A stretch of DNA of 64,000 bases from Lachnospiraceae bacterium (GTDB lineage Bacteria > Bacillota > Clostridia > Lachnospirales > Lachnospiraceae): positions 18,875 to 82,874 of the forward strand of contig JABZIZ010000012.1 of assembly GCA_015258065.1 (NCBI GenBank). Direction: 5' to 3'. The number at the start of each line of letters is the position of its first letter. Position 1 is the first letter of the stretch. Both the position numbers and the translations under genes were made by a program. The notes under the pieces were generated by a model that saw nothing but the letters and a program-made list of their open reading frames with translations, ran no database searches and was not told the DNA's origin. Below, one piece after another: positions 24,727 through 33,719 of the stretch.

Positions 24727-26070
24727 CTATCCGTTTTGCAATCGCCTTGCCTTGGTCAGCCTCTTGTCGTAGTACATGGCATCGTCCGCCTTCTTAATGA
24801 TCTCTTCCGAGGTTTTGCCGTCTTCCGGGTATCTGGCAAAGCCGACGGAAAGATAAATGTTCAGCTGAATCTTCCCGATTCCAATCGGTCTGGCTACATT
24901 CAGGCGAATCCTCTTAATCATATCGTTATAGAAGCTCTTCTGCTGGTCTCCTGCTATAATGACGGTAAATTCGTCCCCTCCGATCCGGAAGCTTCTGTCC
25001 TTATCCTTAACGCTGTTCGCCAGCCTCTTTCCTACCACACTAAGCAGGATATCCCCTGTCTCATGTCCATACACATCGTTTACGGTTTTAAAATCATTCA
25101 CATCCATATAGATAATGCCATAGGGCGATTTTTTTTTGGCCAACTCTTCCAGATATTCCGTATAACTGCGCTTGTTCAAAAGCCCCGTCAGGTGATCCCG
25201 GTAAGAAAGATCCTCCAGCTCCTTTCCTCTTCTGCGCGCACCTTCAATCCCCCATCCGGCAATCGTGGTTAAGATCGTTAAGACAAAGGCAATGCCTGCC
25301 ACCAGGATCAGTTCCTGCATATCAATCCAGCTGTTGCTCATGGCAATGCCCAACATGATTTCGTAACCGCCGGATAATTTCAGGGGATAGCTGACCGGGT
25401 CTTTCAGAGGTCGGTAATCGGAAGAAGCCAGGATATTTTCCGGAAGAGCCGGGTAGGATCCTGCATAAAAGCAGAACTGGTATCCCGCCTGTTTCAGACT
25501 GTTGACGTTTTCCGTTAGCAGCACCTCCGGGAGCTTAAGCACCACACAGGCAAACCCCCAAAAGTCGTTTCCGTTGACATAGACGGGTCTTATCATCATC
25601 ATGACTTTCTGTTGATTGCCTAACGTCACGGGAGCAATGAACATCGGTTTCTTCGTGTCTCTTGCCGCCTTGGCGGCCTGCTGCGTCGCGGTGTCTGCAA
25701 ACAGATTCCCCGGTACCCCTCCTACATTTTCCGCAGGATAAATCCCCTGCACCTTGCCGCCGGGTGCCAACCATATTCCGTAAATCCCGCTTTGATGCTC
25801 ACACATCATTGCCGAATCATCCCGAAACATCTGATCGGTAATTCTACCGGATTGTGACTGAATTAACATTTCCCAAATCAGCGTAGCAGAAAAACGTGCG
25901 TTGAGGCTCCCCTCTACATCAGAGGCGACCGACTGCACGACATACCTTGCCCGTTCCTTCCGGCTATTCATCGTCCGTGTCAGAAACAGCGCTGCCCAGG
26001 CGGTAGAAACCAACAGCCCTACCACAAACGATAGCCAAACTGCGCCGCTCCTGTTCTTTTTTTTCTTCAT
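24727..26070 (-). CDS. Membrane diguanylate cyclase (sensor-GGDEF)
   Basis: A 447-residue protein: one N-terminal membrane helix (12-32), an extracytoplasmic CHASE-like sensor (about 40-235), a second helix (~250-272) and a GGDEF domain to the end. The active site RIGGDEFTVI is intact, and the substrate region DHLTGLLNKRSY is normal, so c-di-GMP synthesis from GTP is expected. At the inhibitory-site position the sequence is KDKD rather than RXXD, so product inhibition may be weakened. It is convergent with tmcAL (13-bp gap) and divergent from a small unknown gene. The signal sensed is unknown. Confidence 0.88.
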   Translation of the reverse strand: MKKKKNRSGAVWLSFVVGLLVSTAWAALFLTRTMNSRKERARYVVQSVASDVEGSLNARFSATLIWEMLIQSQSGRITDQMFRDDSAMMCEHQSGIYGIWLAPGGKVQGIYPAENVGGVPGNLFADTATQQAAKAARDTKKPMFIAPVTLGNQQKVMMMIRPVYVNGNDFWGFACVVLKLPEVLLTENVNSLKQAGYQFCFYAGSYPALPENILASSDYRPLKDPVSYPLKLSGGYEIMLGIAMSNSWIDMQELILVAGIAFVLTILTTIAGWGIEGARRRGKELEDLSYRDHLTGLLNKRSYTEYLEELAKKKSPYGIIYMDVNDFKTVNDVYGHETGDILLSVVGKRLANSVKDKDRSFRIGGDEFTVIIAGDQQKSFYNDMIKRIRLNVARPIGIGKIQLNIYLSVGFARYPEDGKTSEEIIKKADDAMYYDKRLTKARRLQNG

Positions 26071-26263
26071 ACCTTATTATTTTCGGTGAAAACAAGCGGA
26101 TAATCAAGTGAAATAATCAGATAATTGCTAATTAAATAAAAAATTTAGTTAAATCTAACATTGTGTCCTTGCCCTTTCCTGCTCCATAGCCGATATATGG
26201 GCTGAGATACAGGAAAAACAAATCATCCAAAACTCTATCCGCATCGCCACAAGGAGGTTCCAC

Positions 26264-26689
26264 ATGAATATAAACGGATATTCCGCGCTTTTTTCCAGCC
26301 TGTCCGGTCAGTACAATATCCAGGATTCTTTTGCAAACCTTTATAACAACTATCGACAAATCAAACAGGGAAGCTATGGTCACCTCATGAAGGCCTATGT
26401 CGGCAAGGTTGGCAACCAGGCCGCCCTCAAAGCCTTCCGTGAAACGGGAGGTACGGTAGATGGACGTGGCGCCCTGCCAGATCCCAAGACCATACAAAAA
26501 GAGAGAAAGACGTCTTCCCCGGCAAAAAAGGAAACGTCTTCCTCTGCATCTACCACTCCTATGAAGAAAAAATCCGTTTGGTTAGACCGTCAGATCTCCT
26601 ATGCGGAAAAAAAGACCTCTTACCGCTCTGATGGAAGCGCCAGCCAGACAGAGCCCCCTGCCGGATCCTCGGTTGACTCCTCGGTTTAA
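26264..26689 (+). CDS. Small uncharacterised protein with low-complexity tail
   Basis: A 141-residue protein that I cannot assign. Its start is well supported by AAGGAGG six bases before the ATG. The N-terminal half (1-70) looks folded: MNINGYSALFSSLSG, then DSFANLYNNYRQIKQGSYGHLMKAY, a pattern I recall from small uncharacterised clostridial proteins that also end this block with a SYXKLXKAY motif. The C-terminal half is Lys/Ser/Thr/Pro-rich and probably disordered (KKETSSSASTTPMKKK). No signal peptide or membrane helix. It is a single plus-strand gene between the divergent cyclase and the convergent GH3 gene. Confidence 0.6.
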   Translation: MNINGYSALFSSLSGQYNIQDSFANLYNNYRQIKQGSYGHLMKAYVGKVGNQAALKAFRETGGTVDGRGALPDPKTIQKERKTSSPAKKETSSSASTTPMKKKSVWLDRQISYAEKKTSYRSDGSASQTEPPAGSSVDSSV

Positions 26690-26738
26690 GGAGAAGATGC
26701 GGTCCCGGGCCGTACAAGTGCAGACACTTCTTAGGCTT

Positions 26739-28142
26739 TCACTCCGATTGTGAAAGCTTGATTTTGTATATTCGTGATAGAGAGGTATCAATCCTCTCTT
26801 CGGTCAGCGTGCCGGCATGCACTGCGTCCAGCACGCCTTGATAAGCATCTGTAAAATTCTCCGGAAGGTAAAGCAGGTCCGCACCCGCTAAAAGAGCATC
26901 CACAGCTGCCGTCCCCGAAGTAAAGCGGTCAGTGACTGCCCTTTGGTTGAGCGCATCTGTCATTACAATCCCATCATATCCCAACATCCGTCTTAATTGT
27001 CCTTCGATCATTCCGGAAGATAGAGAACAGGGAAGATTCTCAACATCTGCCCGGGTTAAGACCACATTGCTCATCTGAATCAGCGGGACATCCTGCGACA
27101 TACAATTTCGAAACGGCACAAAATCCTCTGTCTGCAATCTCCCCATGTCCTTCTGGCACTCCGTCACCCCTTCTTTTCCTGCTGCATCCTCTGCTCCTGC
27201 CACCGGAAAATTCCCCGCCGCCGGCCAAATGCCTCCCGCCTGGAGTCCTCGAACGGTAGCGACCGAGCGCTGCGACAGCAACTGCAGATCCGGATCCGCA
27301 TCTGTTTCCAAGGAATCTCTCGTGCTTTCTTCTCCTGCGTCTGTCAGATTGGCACAGGGCTGAAGACAAAGATTGAAGCCCAGATTTTTCAGGAACTGGC
27401 CGGTTTCTTTTGCTTCTTCCTCCACACCGTTTGACCCATCCTCCGTCTCCGGTTCGAAGTTTGACGAATCCTCCCTCTCCGGTTCGAGAAGGGCTGCTCT
27501 ATCGTTCCCCTGCTCCCCCTCCTGTACGGATTCTGAAACAGACGCATTTGCCGGCGCTACCTTCCTGAGCCAGGAGCCGTCTCCCTCCGGCAAGAGAAAA
27601 AGAGGATAGCTGCTCTGCTTTTTGATCTGCTGAAGGAAAGAATGAAGCTTGTCTACAGAGACAAATTTTTCTTTGGTAAAAACAAGTCCCCCCACCGGCA
27701 TCCTGGTAAGGGCGCCCGCATCTTTTTCCTCTTTTCCTCTTCCTCCTGTCTTCTCCAGCTGATCGACAGATACCACAAACAGGCCTGCCACCTTTTCTTC
27801 CAGCGTCATGCCTGCAATGGTTTCTCTGACCTGTTCGTTTCTCAGATCGGTTGGACTAAGAACAGGAGACTTCGTTTCTTTCTGTTTCTCTCTTTTTTCT
27901 CCGAGCACCTGCGTACGAAGCGCTTCTTTCGCTTCTTGTCTGTTTTGTACAGAATTCTCCGGTTTCTTTTGCCTGTTGCCTGCAATCAGAAAAGCGCTGC
28001 TTCCTCCAACCAAAAGAAGAAGTGCCGCTACGAGGCTCCAGGCAAGGAAAGTCGCACGTCTCCTCCTTTTTTTCCTTCTCAATCTTGCCATTTCCGGATA
28101 ATCTACACGTCCGGTAGAAGAATCTTCTTCCTTCCAGTCCAT
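26739..28142 (-). CDS. Membrane-anchored GH3-like protein, catalytic motif degenerate
   Basis: About 467 residues: a basic cytoplasmic start, one membrane helix (AWSLVAALLLLVGGSSAFLI), a Lys/Glu-rich linker, then a glycosyl hydrolase family 3 domain. MTLEEKVAGLFVVSV, GGLVFTKEKF and the nucleophile region GYDGIVMTDALNQRAV with LLAGADLLYLPEN are recognisable. The KHFPGHG motif that supplies the general acid in NagZ-type enzymes appears here only as AAGNFPVAG, with no Lys-His. An acidic insert (SSNFEPETEDGSNGVEEE) also interrupts the barrel. It may be an inactive carbohydrate-binding paralogue. Start: ATG 28142 (GGGGGACGGG upstream); a GTG at 28175 with AAGGG is an alternative. Confidence 0.72.
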   Translation of the reverse strand: MDWKEEDSSTGRVDYPEMARLRRKKRRRRATFLAWSLVAALLLLVGGSSAFLIAGNRQKKPENSVQNRQEAKEALRTQVLGEKREKQKETKSPVLSPTDLRNEQVRETIAGMTLEEKVAGLFVVSVDQLEKTGGRGKEEKDAGALTRMPVGGLVFTKEKFVSVDKLHSFLQQIKKQSSYPLFLLPEGDGSWLRKVAPANASVSESVQEGEQGNDRAALLEPEREDSSNFEPETEDGSNGVEEEAKETGQFLKNLGFNLCLQPCANLTDAGEESTRDSLETDADPDLQLLSQRSVATVRGLQAGGIWPAAGNFPVAGAEDAAGKEGVTECQKDMGRLQTEDFVPFRNCMSQDVPLIQMSNVVLTRADVENLPCSLSSGMIEGQLRRMLGYDGIVMTDALNQRAVTDRFTSGTAAVDALLAGADLLYLPENFTDAYQGVLDAVHAGTLTEERIDTSLSRIYKIKLSQSE

Positions 28143-28309
28143 CACCCGTCCCCCATTTTTAACTGTTGATATCACCGGTTCCCTTCTCGTTTCCGGCAGC
28201 TTTCTGTTACACGATTTTCTTTCCCCTTCTCCCCCTCTTCGCTTGTCAGCTGCTCTCTCTCCTCCCGGATTTCCTGAATTCCCCGGATTTCCCGGTCTTC
28301 TCTAATTTC

Positions 28310-30025
28310 CTAGATCTGCTGTAATACCTCCGTAATGGCCGGCAAAAACTGTTTTTTCCTGGAAACCACGCCGGGCAGAATCACACAATCCTTCTCCATC
28401 TCCTGTCCAAAGGCGGTCTTTAAGATCTTCGGTGCGGCGCTCCCTGCCCAGATCACAGTCGAAGATTCGTTAATGATATTGGTAAGCAGGAAGTACATCA
28501 GGTCCAGCCCCATCTGATTCCTTTCCTCCTCGAGGCAGGAGGCGATTTTGGTTCGGATCTCGGAAAGCTCATCTTCATTCATCGAACTGATTTGACCGAT
28601 GCCGAAGTTGGTTCCTTCGATGGAGAATTTTTTGAAATCCTGATGCAAAATCTCTTCCGGCGTCTTGTTCTTCAAATTGCTGCCCGCACGAAACATTGCC
28701 TTGGCAAAAGACGGTACATCGATCTCTGCAATTCTGGCAAGTGCTTCTCCTGCTGCTTTGTCCACTGCCGTACAGGTGGGGGAGCGATACATCAGCGTAT
28801 CGGAAAGGATGGCCGACAGCATGAGTGCCGCTATCTTCGGCTCGATTTCGATCCCATGTTCCCTATACATCTCATATACAATGGTACAGGTAGACCCAAG
28901 CGGTTCCCCCCTGTAATAAATCGGACCAAGCGTTTGGACACTGGCTGCCCGGTGGTGGTCGATGATTTCCTGAATATCGGCGGATTCCACCCCGTGTACC
29001 GCCTGCCCCTTTTCATTATGATCTACCAGAATCAGCTTTTTCCTCTTCGCACCGAGGAAATTTCGTCTGGAAATCATGCCTGCATAATCCCCATTTTCAT
29101 CCAGAATGGGAAAATAGCGATAACGCATCTGCGCCATGACATCCTGAATGTCCTCAATGTAATCATTCATACGGAAGTAAACCAGCCCATCTCCCTTCAT
29201 AAAGTAATGAATGGGTACCGACTGATTGATCAGCCTTGCGACCGAATAGGTGTCATAAGGCGTCCGAATAATTCTGGTGCCGTGCTCCTTTGCCATTTTT
29301 TGAATGGTATTTGCCACCTCCGCATTCCCGCAGACCACGAGGAGGGAAGCATCCAGTTCGATTGCACAAAGCTGCGTCTCATAGCGATTTCCTACCAGAA
29401 CAATGTCTCCGGATTCAAAAAAATTCTCCAGCATTTCCGGACTGCCTGCCGCAATCAGAACCTTTCCTTTCTCGATGCAACCTTCTTTGGAACCCACAAT
29501 CATCTTGCCATCCAGCGTCTCCAGAATATTTTGATAGCTTGTCCCGGCCTTGGAAACAAAGTCTGAATCGTAAATGTCCATATAGGACCTGACGATGTCT
29601 CCCGTGGTAATCAGACCTTCCAGACTCTTTCCCTTTAAGATACAAAGAGTGACGACATCCGCCTCTTTCATTCTTTCCCAGGCCTTCTTCATAGAAGTAT
29701 CACTGGAAGCCTCCGCAATCCTTCTGATTTCGATATCTTTGACCTGCGTCCTGACATCGTCTAAAAGCATCGGTTCCGGAACTCCCGTTTTCTTCAGAAC
29801 GTATCGCGTTTCTTCATTCAACCTTCCCGCTCGTGCCGGAATATATTTTTTTCCGGTGATTTTCTGCTTTAAATTGGCATAGGCAATCGCCGCACAAATA
29901 GAATCGGTGTCCGGCTGTTTATGTCCAATGACGTAGACCGGTGTCGTATCTTCCTTCTTTGGCACCAGGTCTTTTGGGTCCTTCTCTACCTTTTTCAGCA
30001 GATTCTTTTTTCTTTTTTCAGGCAT
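28310..30025 (-). CDS. ppaC: Manganese-dependent inorganic pyrophosphatase with CBS-DRTGG-CBS insert
   Basis: A 571-residue family II pyrophosphatase. The DHH domain motifs GHKQPDTDS (residues 34-42) and IIDHHR (near 350) and the C-terminal DHHA2 domain flank an insert made of a CBS domain, a DRTGG domain and a second CBS domain (VMAQMRYRYFPILDENGDYAGMISR). Such enzymes hydrolyse PPi to phosphate and are allosterically tuned by adenine nucleotides and diadenosine polyphosphates bound at the CBS pair. An N-terminal Lys-rich leader of ~25 residues is unusual. It lies downstream of the ABC exporter; three imperfect repeats fill the 126-bp gap. Confidence 0.92.
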   Translation of the reverse strand: MPEKRKKNLLKKVEKDPKDLVPKKEDTTPVYVIGHKQPDTDSICAAIAYANLKQKITGKKYIPARAGRLNEETRYVLKKTGVPEPMLLDDVRTQVKDIEIRRIAEASSDTSMKKAWERMKEADVVTLCILKGKSLEGLITTGDIVRSYMDIYDSDFVSKAGTSYQNILETLDGKMIVGSKEGCIEKGKVLIAAGSPEMLENFFESGDIVLVGNRYETQLCAIELDASLLVVCGNAEVANTIQKMAKEHGTRIIRTPYDTYSVARLINQSVPIHYFMKGDGLVYFRMNDYIEDIQDVMAQMRYRYFPILDENGDYAGMISRRNFLGAKRKKLILVDHNEKGQAVHGVESADIQEIIDHHRAASVQTLGPIYYRGEPLGSTCTIVYEMYREHGIEIEPKIAALMLSAILSDTLMYRSPTCTAVDKAAGEALARIAEIDVPSFAKAMFRAGSNLKNKTPEEILHQDFKKFSIEGTNFGIGQISSMNEDELSEIRTKIASCLEEERNQMGLDLMYFLLTNIINESSTVIWAGSAAPKILKTAFGQEMEKDCVILPGVVSRKKQFLPAITEVLQQI

Positions 30026-30150
30026 CCTGTTTCCTCCCTGTCATGGAACTTCGTTTTGAATCTTTTCTTTATTTCCTGCCATAGAACGACGTTCTGAATC
30101 TTTATTTCATTCCCGTAACGGAACTTTCAGTTGAATCTTCCGGATTTTCC
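30026..30150. repeat. Three imperfect direct repeats between ABC exporter and pyrophosphatase
   Basis: Three copies of a ~40-base unit follow one another, each with a core like GAAC-(2-4)-CGTTNTGAATCTTT and ending in a TTTATTTC-type stretch (cores near 30045, 30084 and 30119; the third is more diverged). No reading frame or clear terminator is present. Confidence 0.5.
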
Positions 30151-30151
30151 G

Positions 30152-31933
30152 TTAAATTGCTTGACATAACCGGGCATAAAACCCATTTTTTGCAAGAAGC
30201 GTCTCATGGTTACCCTGCTCAAGGATCCTACCATCTTTCATCACCAAAATGAGGTCCGCCCCCTGAATCGTGGAAAGACGGTGCGCCACAATAAAGCTGG
30301 TCCTGCCTTCCATCATCTTTAGAAACGCATCCTGCACCTGTAATTCCGTCCTTGTATCAATCGAACTGGTCGCCTCGTCCAGAATCAGCATGGACGGTAC
30401 ATGAATCATGACGCGTGTAATACAAAGCAGCTGCTTCTGGCCCTGGGAGAGGTTGCCTCCGTCTTCTTCGATGACCGTATCATACCCCTTCTCCATCCTG
30501 CGGATAAAGTCGTGCGCGCGGGTCTTTTTGGCGGCTTCCACAATCATTTCCTCGGTGATCCCGCTCCTTCCAAGCGTCAGATTCTCACGAATCGACCCTT
30601 CCCGCAACCATGTTTCCTGCAGCACCATGCCATAACTTCCGCGCAGGCTCTTTCTGGTCACCTCCCGGATATCGCTACCGTCTACCAGAATGCTTCCCTG
30701 ATCGACATCATAGAATCGCATCAGAAGATTGATCATCGTTGACTTGCCACAGCCGGTGGGACCCACAATTGCAATCCGCTGTCCCGGCTTCACCACAAGG
30801 TTAAAATGCTGAATCAGCTCCCGATCCTTGACATAGGAAAAAGAAACGTCTTTGACTTCCACATGACCTTCTACCTGTTCGGGGAGAACACCTGCATCCT
30901 CCGCCTCCTTTTTCTGCGGCTCATCTTCGATCAAAGAAAAGACTCTGCCGGCACAGGCGATCGCATTCTGTAACTCCGCCACCACGCCCGCCACTTCGTT
31001 AAAAGGCTTCGTATACTGTGTGCAGTAGGCGAGAAATGCACTCAAAGTCCCCACACTGAGCTGCCCGGAAAGAACCGTGAGCGCCCCGAAGAAGGTCACC
31101 GCCGCATAGACAATCGCATTGATAAACCTGGTAGCCGGATTGGTTAAAGAGGAAAAAAAGGTCGCCTTCACACTGATCCTTGTGAGATCGTCGTTGAGCA
31201 CGGCAAAGCGCTCTTCCATCTGCCTTTCCTGCTCAAACGCTTTCACAACGGTCAGATTCCCGATCACCTCATCGACAAGCCCTGTCTGCGCTGCCCTGGC
31301 TTCGGACTGCTGTCTGAACAGGGAAAAAGACCTTCCTGCAATCACTCTGGCAACCACCAGCGAAAGCGGCGTCAGAATAACGACCAACAGCGCCACCCGC
31401 ACATTCAAATAAAACATGAAGCAGAGTGTTCCGATAATGGTCACAATGCCGGTAAACAGCTGCGTGAACCCCATGAGCATTCCATCTGAAAACTGATCCA
31501 CATCTGCAATCACACGACTGACAACCTCTCCGTGCGGATGTCCGTCTATATATTCGAAGGGCAGGATCTGCAGATGCGAAAAAGCATCATTGCGCACATC
31601 CCTGACCACACGAAAGGTGATCCGGTTGTTGATGGCGTTCATCAACCACTGGGAAACAGAGGCCACTATCACAATCCCTGCGATCTGCTCCAGAATCTTC
31701 GTGATGCCCCTGAAGTCTACCCTGCCCTCTCCACTTGCCAGATCAATCGCACGGCCTGCCAGAATCGGGAGGTACAACATGAGGATTGCGGAGAAGGCAG
31801 CCAAAAAAACCGATAGCAAAATAAAGAAGCGGTACCGCATCAGATAACGCAGAACCTTCTTCAATATTTCCATTTGTGATCTCTTCTCTTCCCCCGGCTG
31901 CATGACCAATCCCTCCTTCTCCGTCTTATTCAT
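30152..31933 (-). CDS. ABC exporter half-transporter, canonical Walker B subunit
   Basis: A 593-residue type IV ABC exporter half: six membrane helices (about 35-320) and a nucleotide-binding domain with GPTGCGKST, Q-loop VLQETWL, signature NLSQGQ (Gly to Gln), Walker B MLILDEATSSID and H-loop AHRLST. It pairs with the gene upstream as a heterodimer; its own signature motif is the degenerate one while its catalytic Glu and His are intact. Substrate may be drugs, lipids or peptides. The ATG at 31933 overlaps the upstream gene by eight bases; an internal ATG at 31903 has a stronger GGAGG site and may be the real start. Confidence 0.9.
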   Translation of the reverse strand: MNKTEKEGLVMQPGEEKRSQMEILKKVLRYLMRYRFFILLSVFLAAFSAILMLYLPILAGRAIDLASGEGRVDFRGITKILEQIAGIVIVASVSQWLMNAINNRITFRVVRDVRNDAFSHLQILPFEYIDGHPHGEVVSRVIADVDQFSDGMLMGFTQLFTGIVTIIGTLCFMFYLNVRVALLVVILTPLSLVVARVIAGRSFSLFRQQSEARAAQTGLVDEVIGNLTVVKAFEQERQMEERFAVLNDDLTRISVKATFFSSLTNPATRFINAIVYAAVTFFGALTVLSGQLSVGTLSAFLAYCTQYTKPFNEVAGVVAELQNAIACAGRVFSLIEDEPQKKEAEDAGVLPEQVEGHVEVKDVSFSYVKDRELIQHFNLVVKPGQRIAIVGPTGCGKSTMINLLMRFYDVDQGSILVDGSDIREVTRKSLRGSYGMVLQETWLREGSIRENLTLGRSGITEEMIVEAAKKTRAHDFIRRMEKGYDTVIEEDGGNLSQGQKQLLCITRVMIHVPSMLILDEATSSIDTRTELQVQDAFLKMMEGRTSFIVAHRLSTIQGADLILVMKDGRILEQGNHETLLAKNGFYARLCQAI

Positions 31934-33707
31934 GATTCCCCTTTTTCAGGAGACGGTCCCCTTGTCCTTCTTGAGAAGCACTCTGTTTTCTTCCCTGAGA
32001 CGCATAGATTTCACGATAAACCTCGCATTCCTGTAACAAAGTTTCATGCGTTCCCCTGCCTACCAGCTCTCCGTTGTCTAACACCAGAAGTTGATCGCAG
32101 AGTTCAATCGAGGCCGTCCGCTGTGACACAATGAAGGTGGTCGGCGGATGAGCCAGTCCGCGAATGGCTTCTCTTAAATTGCGATCGGTCAGGTAGTCCA
32201 GTGCCGAAGAAGAGTCGTCCAGAATCAGGATCTCCGGCTTCTTGACGAGCGCCCTGGCAATCGTCAGTCTCTGCTTCTGCCCTCCGGAAAAGTTCTTTCC
32301 TCCCTGTGACACCTGATAAGAGAGTCCCCCCTCCTTGTGATCTACGACTTCCATCGCCTGTGCAATCCGCAGCGCTTCCTCAATTTCTTCATCGGTTGCA
32401 TCCGCTTTTCCCCACTTCATATTGTCACGAATACTTCCCGAGATCAATGCCGCCTTTTGCGGCACCACTCCTATCAGCTTCCGAAGCGCATCCGGATCAT
32501 ACTTCTTGACATCAACTCCGTTGACAAATACCGTTCCTCCCGTTGCATCATAAAACCTCGGAATCAGGTTCACCAGTGAAGTTTTGCCACTGCCCGTTCC
32601 GCCGATAATACCGATGAAACTTCCTCTTTTTGCCTGGAAGGTGAGGTGGGAAAGCGCTTCATCCGCATCCGGCAGGTACCGCAGCGAAACGTCCTCAAAA
32701 GACACGGAAATCTCCGTCCGCCCGGTTTGACGTACCGCCTGATCTCCCTGTAGAAAATGCTGCGTGGCTTCCGTTTCCAGAATGGCGGAAACCCGGTCTC
32801 CGCATGCAAAAGAACGGGTGAGATTCAGAATCAGGTTGGCAAGCTTGACCAGTTCGACCAGAATCTGGGCCATGTAATTATACAACGCCACTAAAGCTCC
32901 CTGCGTAATTGCCCCTGTCTGCACAGAAACAGCACCTCTTCCAATCAGCAGGATCACAGCCACATTCAAAATGACATAGGTCAGCGGATTCATCAGCGCC
33001 GTTACCCTTCCGACCTGCTCCTGCAGGGTGGTCAAAAGATGGTTGTCCTTCTGAAACCGCTTCGTTTCGTCTTCTTCAATTCCGAAAGCGCGAATCACAC
33101 GCACACCGGTCAGGTTTTCTCTGGTCAGCCTGAGAACGGTATCCAGTCTCCCCTGCACCTGCCTGTACCTCGGAATACTCCAGACCATAATACCGAGGAT
33201 GACCGCTAACAGCGCCGGAACTACAATGACAAAGATCAGCGCCAGTTTAGCATTGATGGTAAAGGCCATGATCACCGCGCCCAGCACGACAAAGGGAGAG
33301 CGCAGCGCCAGACGCAGAAAGAGGTTCATCCCCTGTTGAATCTGGTTCATATCGCTGGTCATTCTGGTGATCATGGTGGAGCCGCCGAGCCTGTCCAGAT
33401 CCGCATAGGAGAAGCTCAGAATTTTTTTCATCAAATCCACCCGGATATCCCGGACGAAATAAGCGGCGCTTTTTGCCGCAAAATACTGTGCAACCACGGA
33501 ACAGGTCAGTCCCACTACACCGAGAAAAATCATGAGCCCAAAACGACTCGCCAAAAACGCCTGATCCTGTTTGGCGATTCCCACATCAATCAGGCTCTCT
33601 ACCACCCTTGGCACAAGCAGTTCCAGGAGCACCTCCAGCAACTTGAACAACGGCGCAAGCAGGGTGATCCATTTATACTTGTCCAGATACTTTAGTAATT
33701 TTTTCAA
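31926..33707 (-). CDS. ABC exporter half-transporter, degenerate-site subunit
   Basis: A 593-residue partner half-transporter: six helices then a nucleotide-binding domain with GGTGSGKTS, VPQKAALISGSI, an intact signature FSGGQKQRL, but Walker B ILILDDSSSALD (Asp for the catalytic Glu) and VSQRTASI where the H-loop His should be. This is the asymmetric pattern of TM287/288- and LmrCD-type heterodimers, with one active and one degenerate ATP site. The start is a TTG at 33707 with GAGGAG eight bases upstream. It begins 12 bp after the methyltransferase gene on the same strand. Confidence 0.9.
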   Translation of the reverse strand: MKKLLKYLDKYKWITLLAPLFKLLEVLLELLVPRVVESLIDVGIAKQDQAFLASRFGLMIFLGVVGLTCSVVAQYFAAKSAAYFVRDIRVDLMKKILSFSYADLDRLGGSTMITRMTSDMNQIQQGMNLFLRLALRSPFVVLGAVIMAFTINAKLALIFVIVVPALLAVILGIMVWSIPRYRQVQGRLDTVLRLTRENLTGVRVIRAFGIEEDETKRFQKDNHLLTTLQEQVGRVTALMNPLTYVILNVAVILLIGRGAVSVQTGAITQGALVALYNYMAQILVELVKLANLILNLTRSFACGDRVSAILETEATQHFLQGDQAVRQTGRTEISVSFEDVSLRYLPDADEALSHLTFQAKRGSFIGIIGGTGSGKTSLVNLIPRFYDATGGTVFVNGVDVKKYDPDALRKLIGVVPQKAALISGSIRDNMKWGKADATDEEIEEALRIAQAMEVVDHKEGGLSYQVSQGGKNFSGGQKQRLTIARALVKKPEILILDDSSSALDYLTDRNLREAIRGLAHPPTTFIVSQRTASIELCDQLLVLDNGELVGRGTHETLLQECEVYREIYASQGRKQSASQEGQGDRLLKKGNHE

Positions 33708-33719
33708 AAAAGCTCTCCT

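Noticed and set aside
26200..26215. GCCGATAT upstream of the small unknown gene, like a SigD (flagellar) -10.
   Set aside because: No TAAA-type -35 lies about 15 bases upstream; the only candidate is some 35 bases away.
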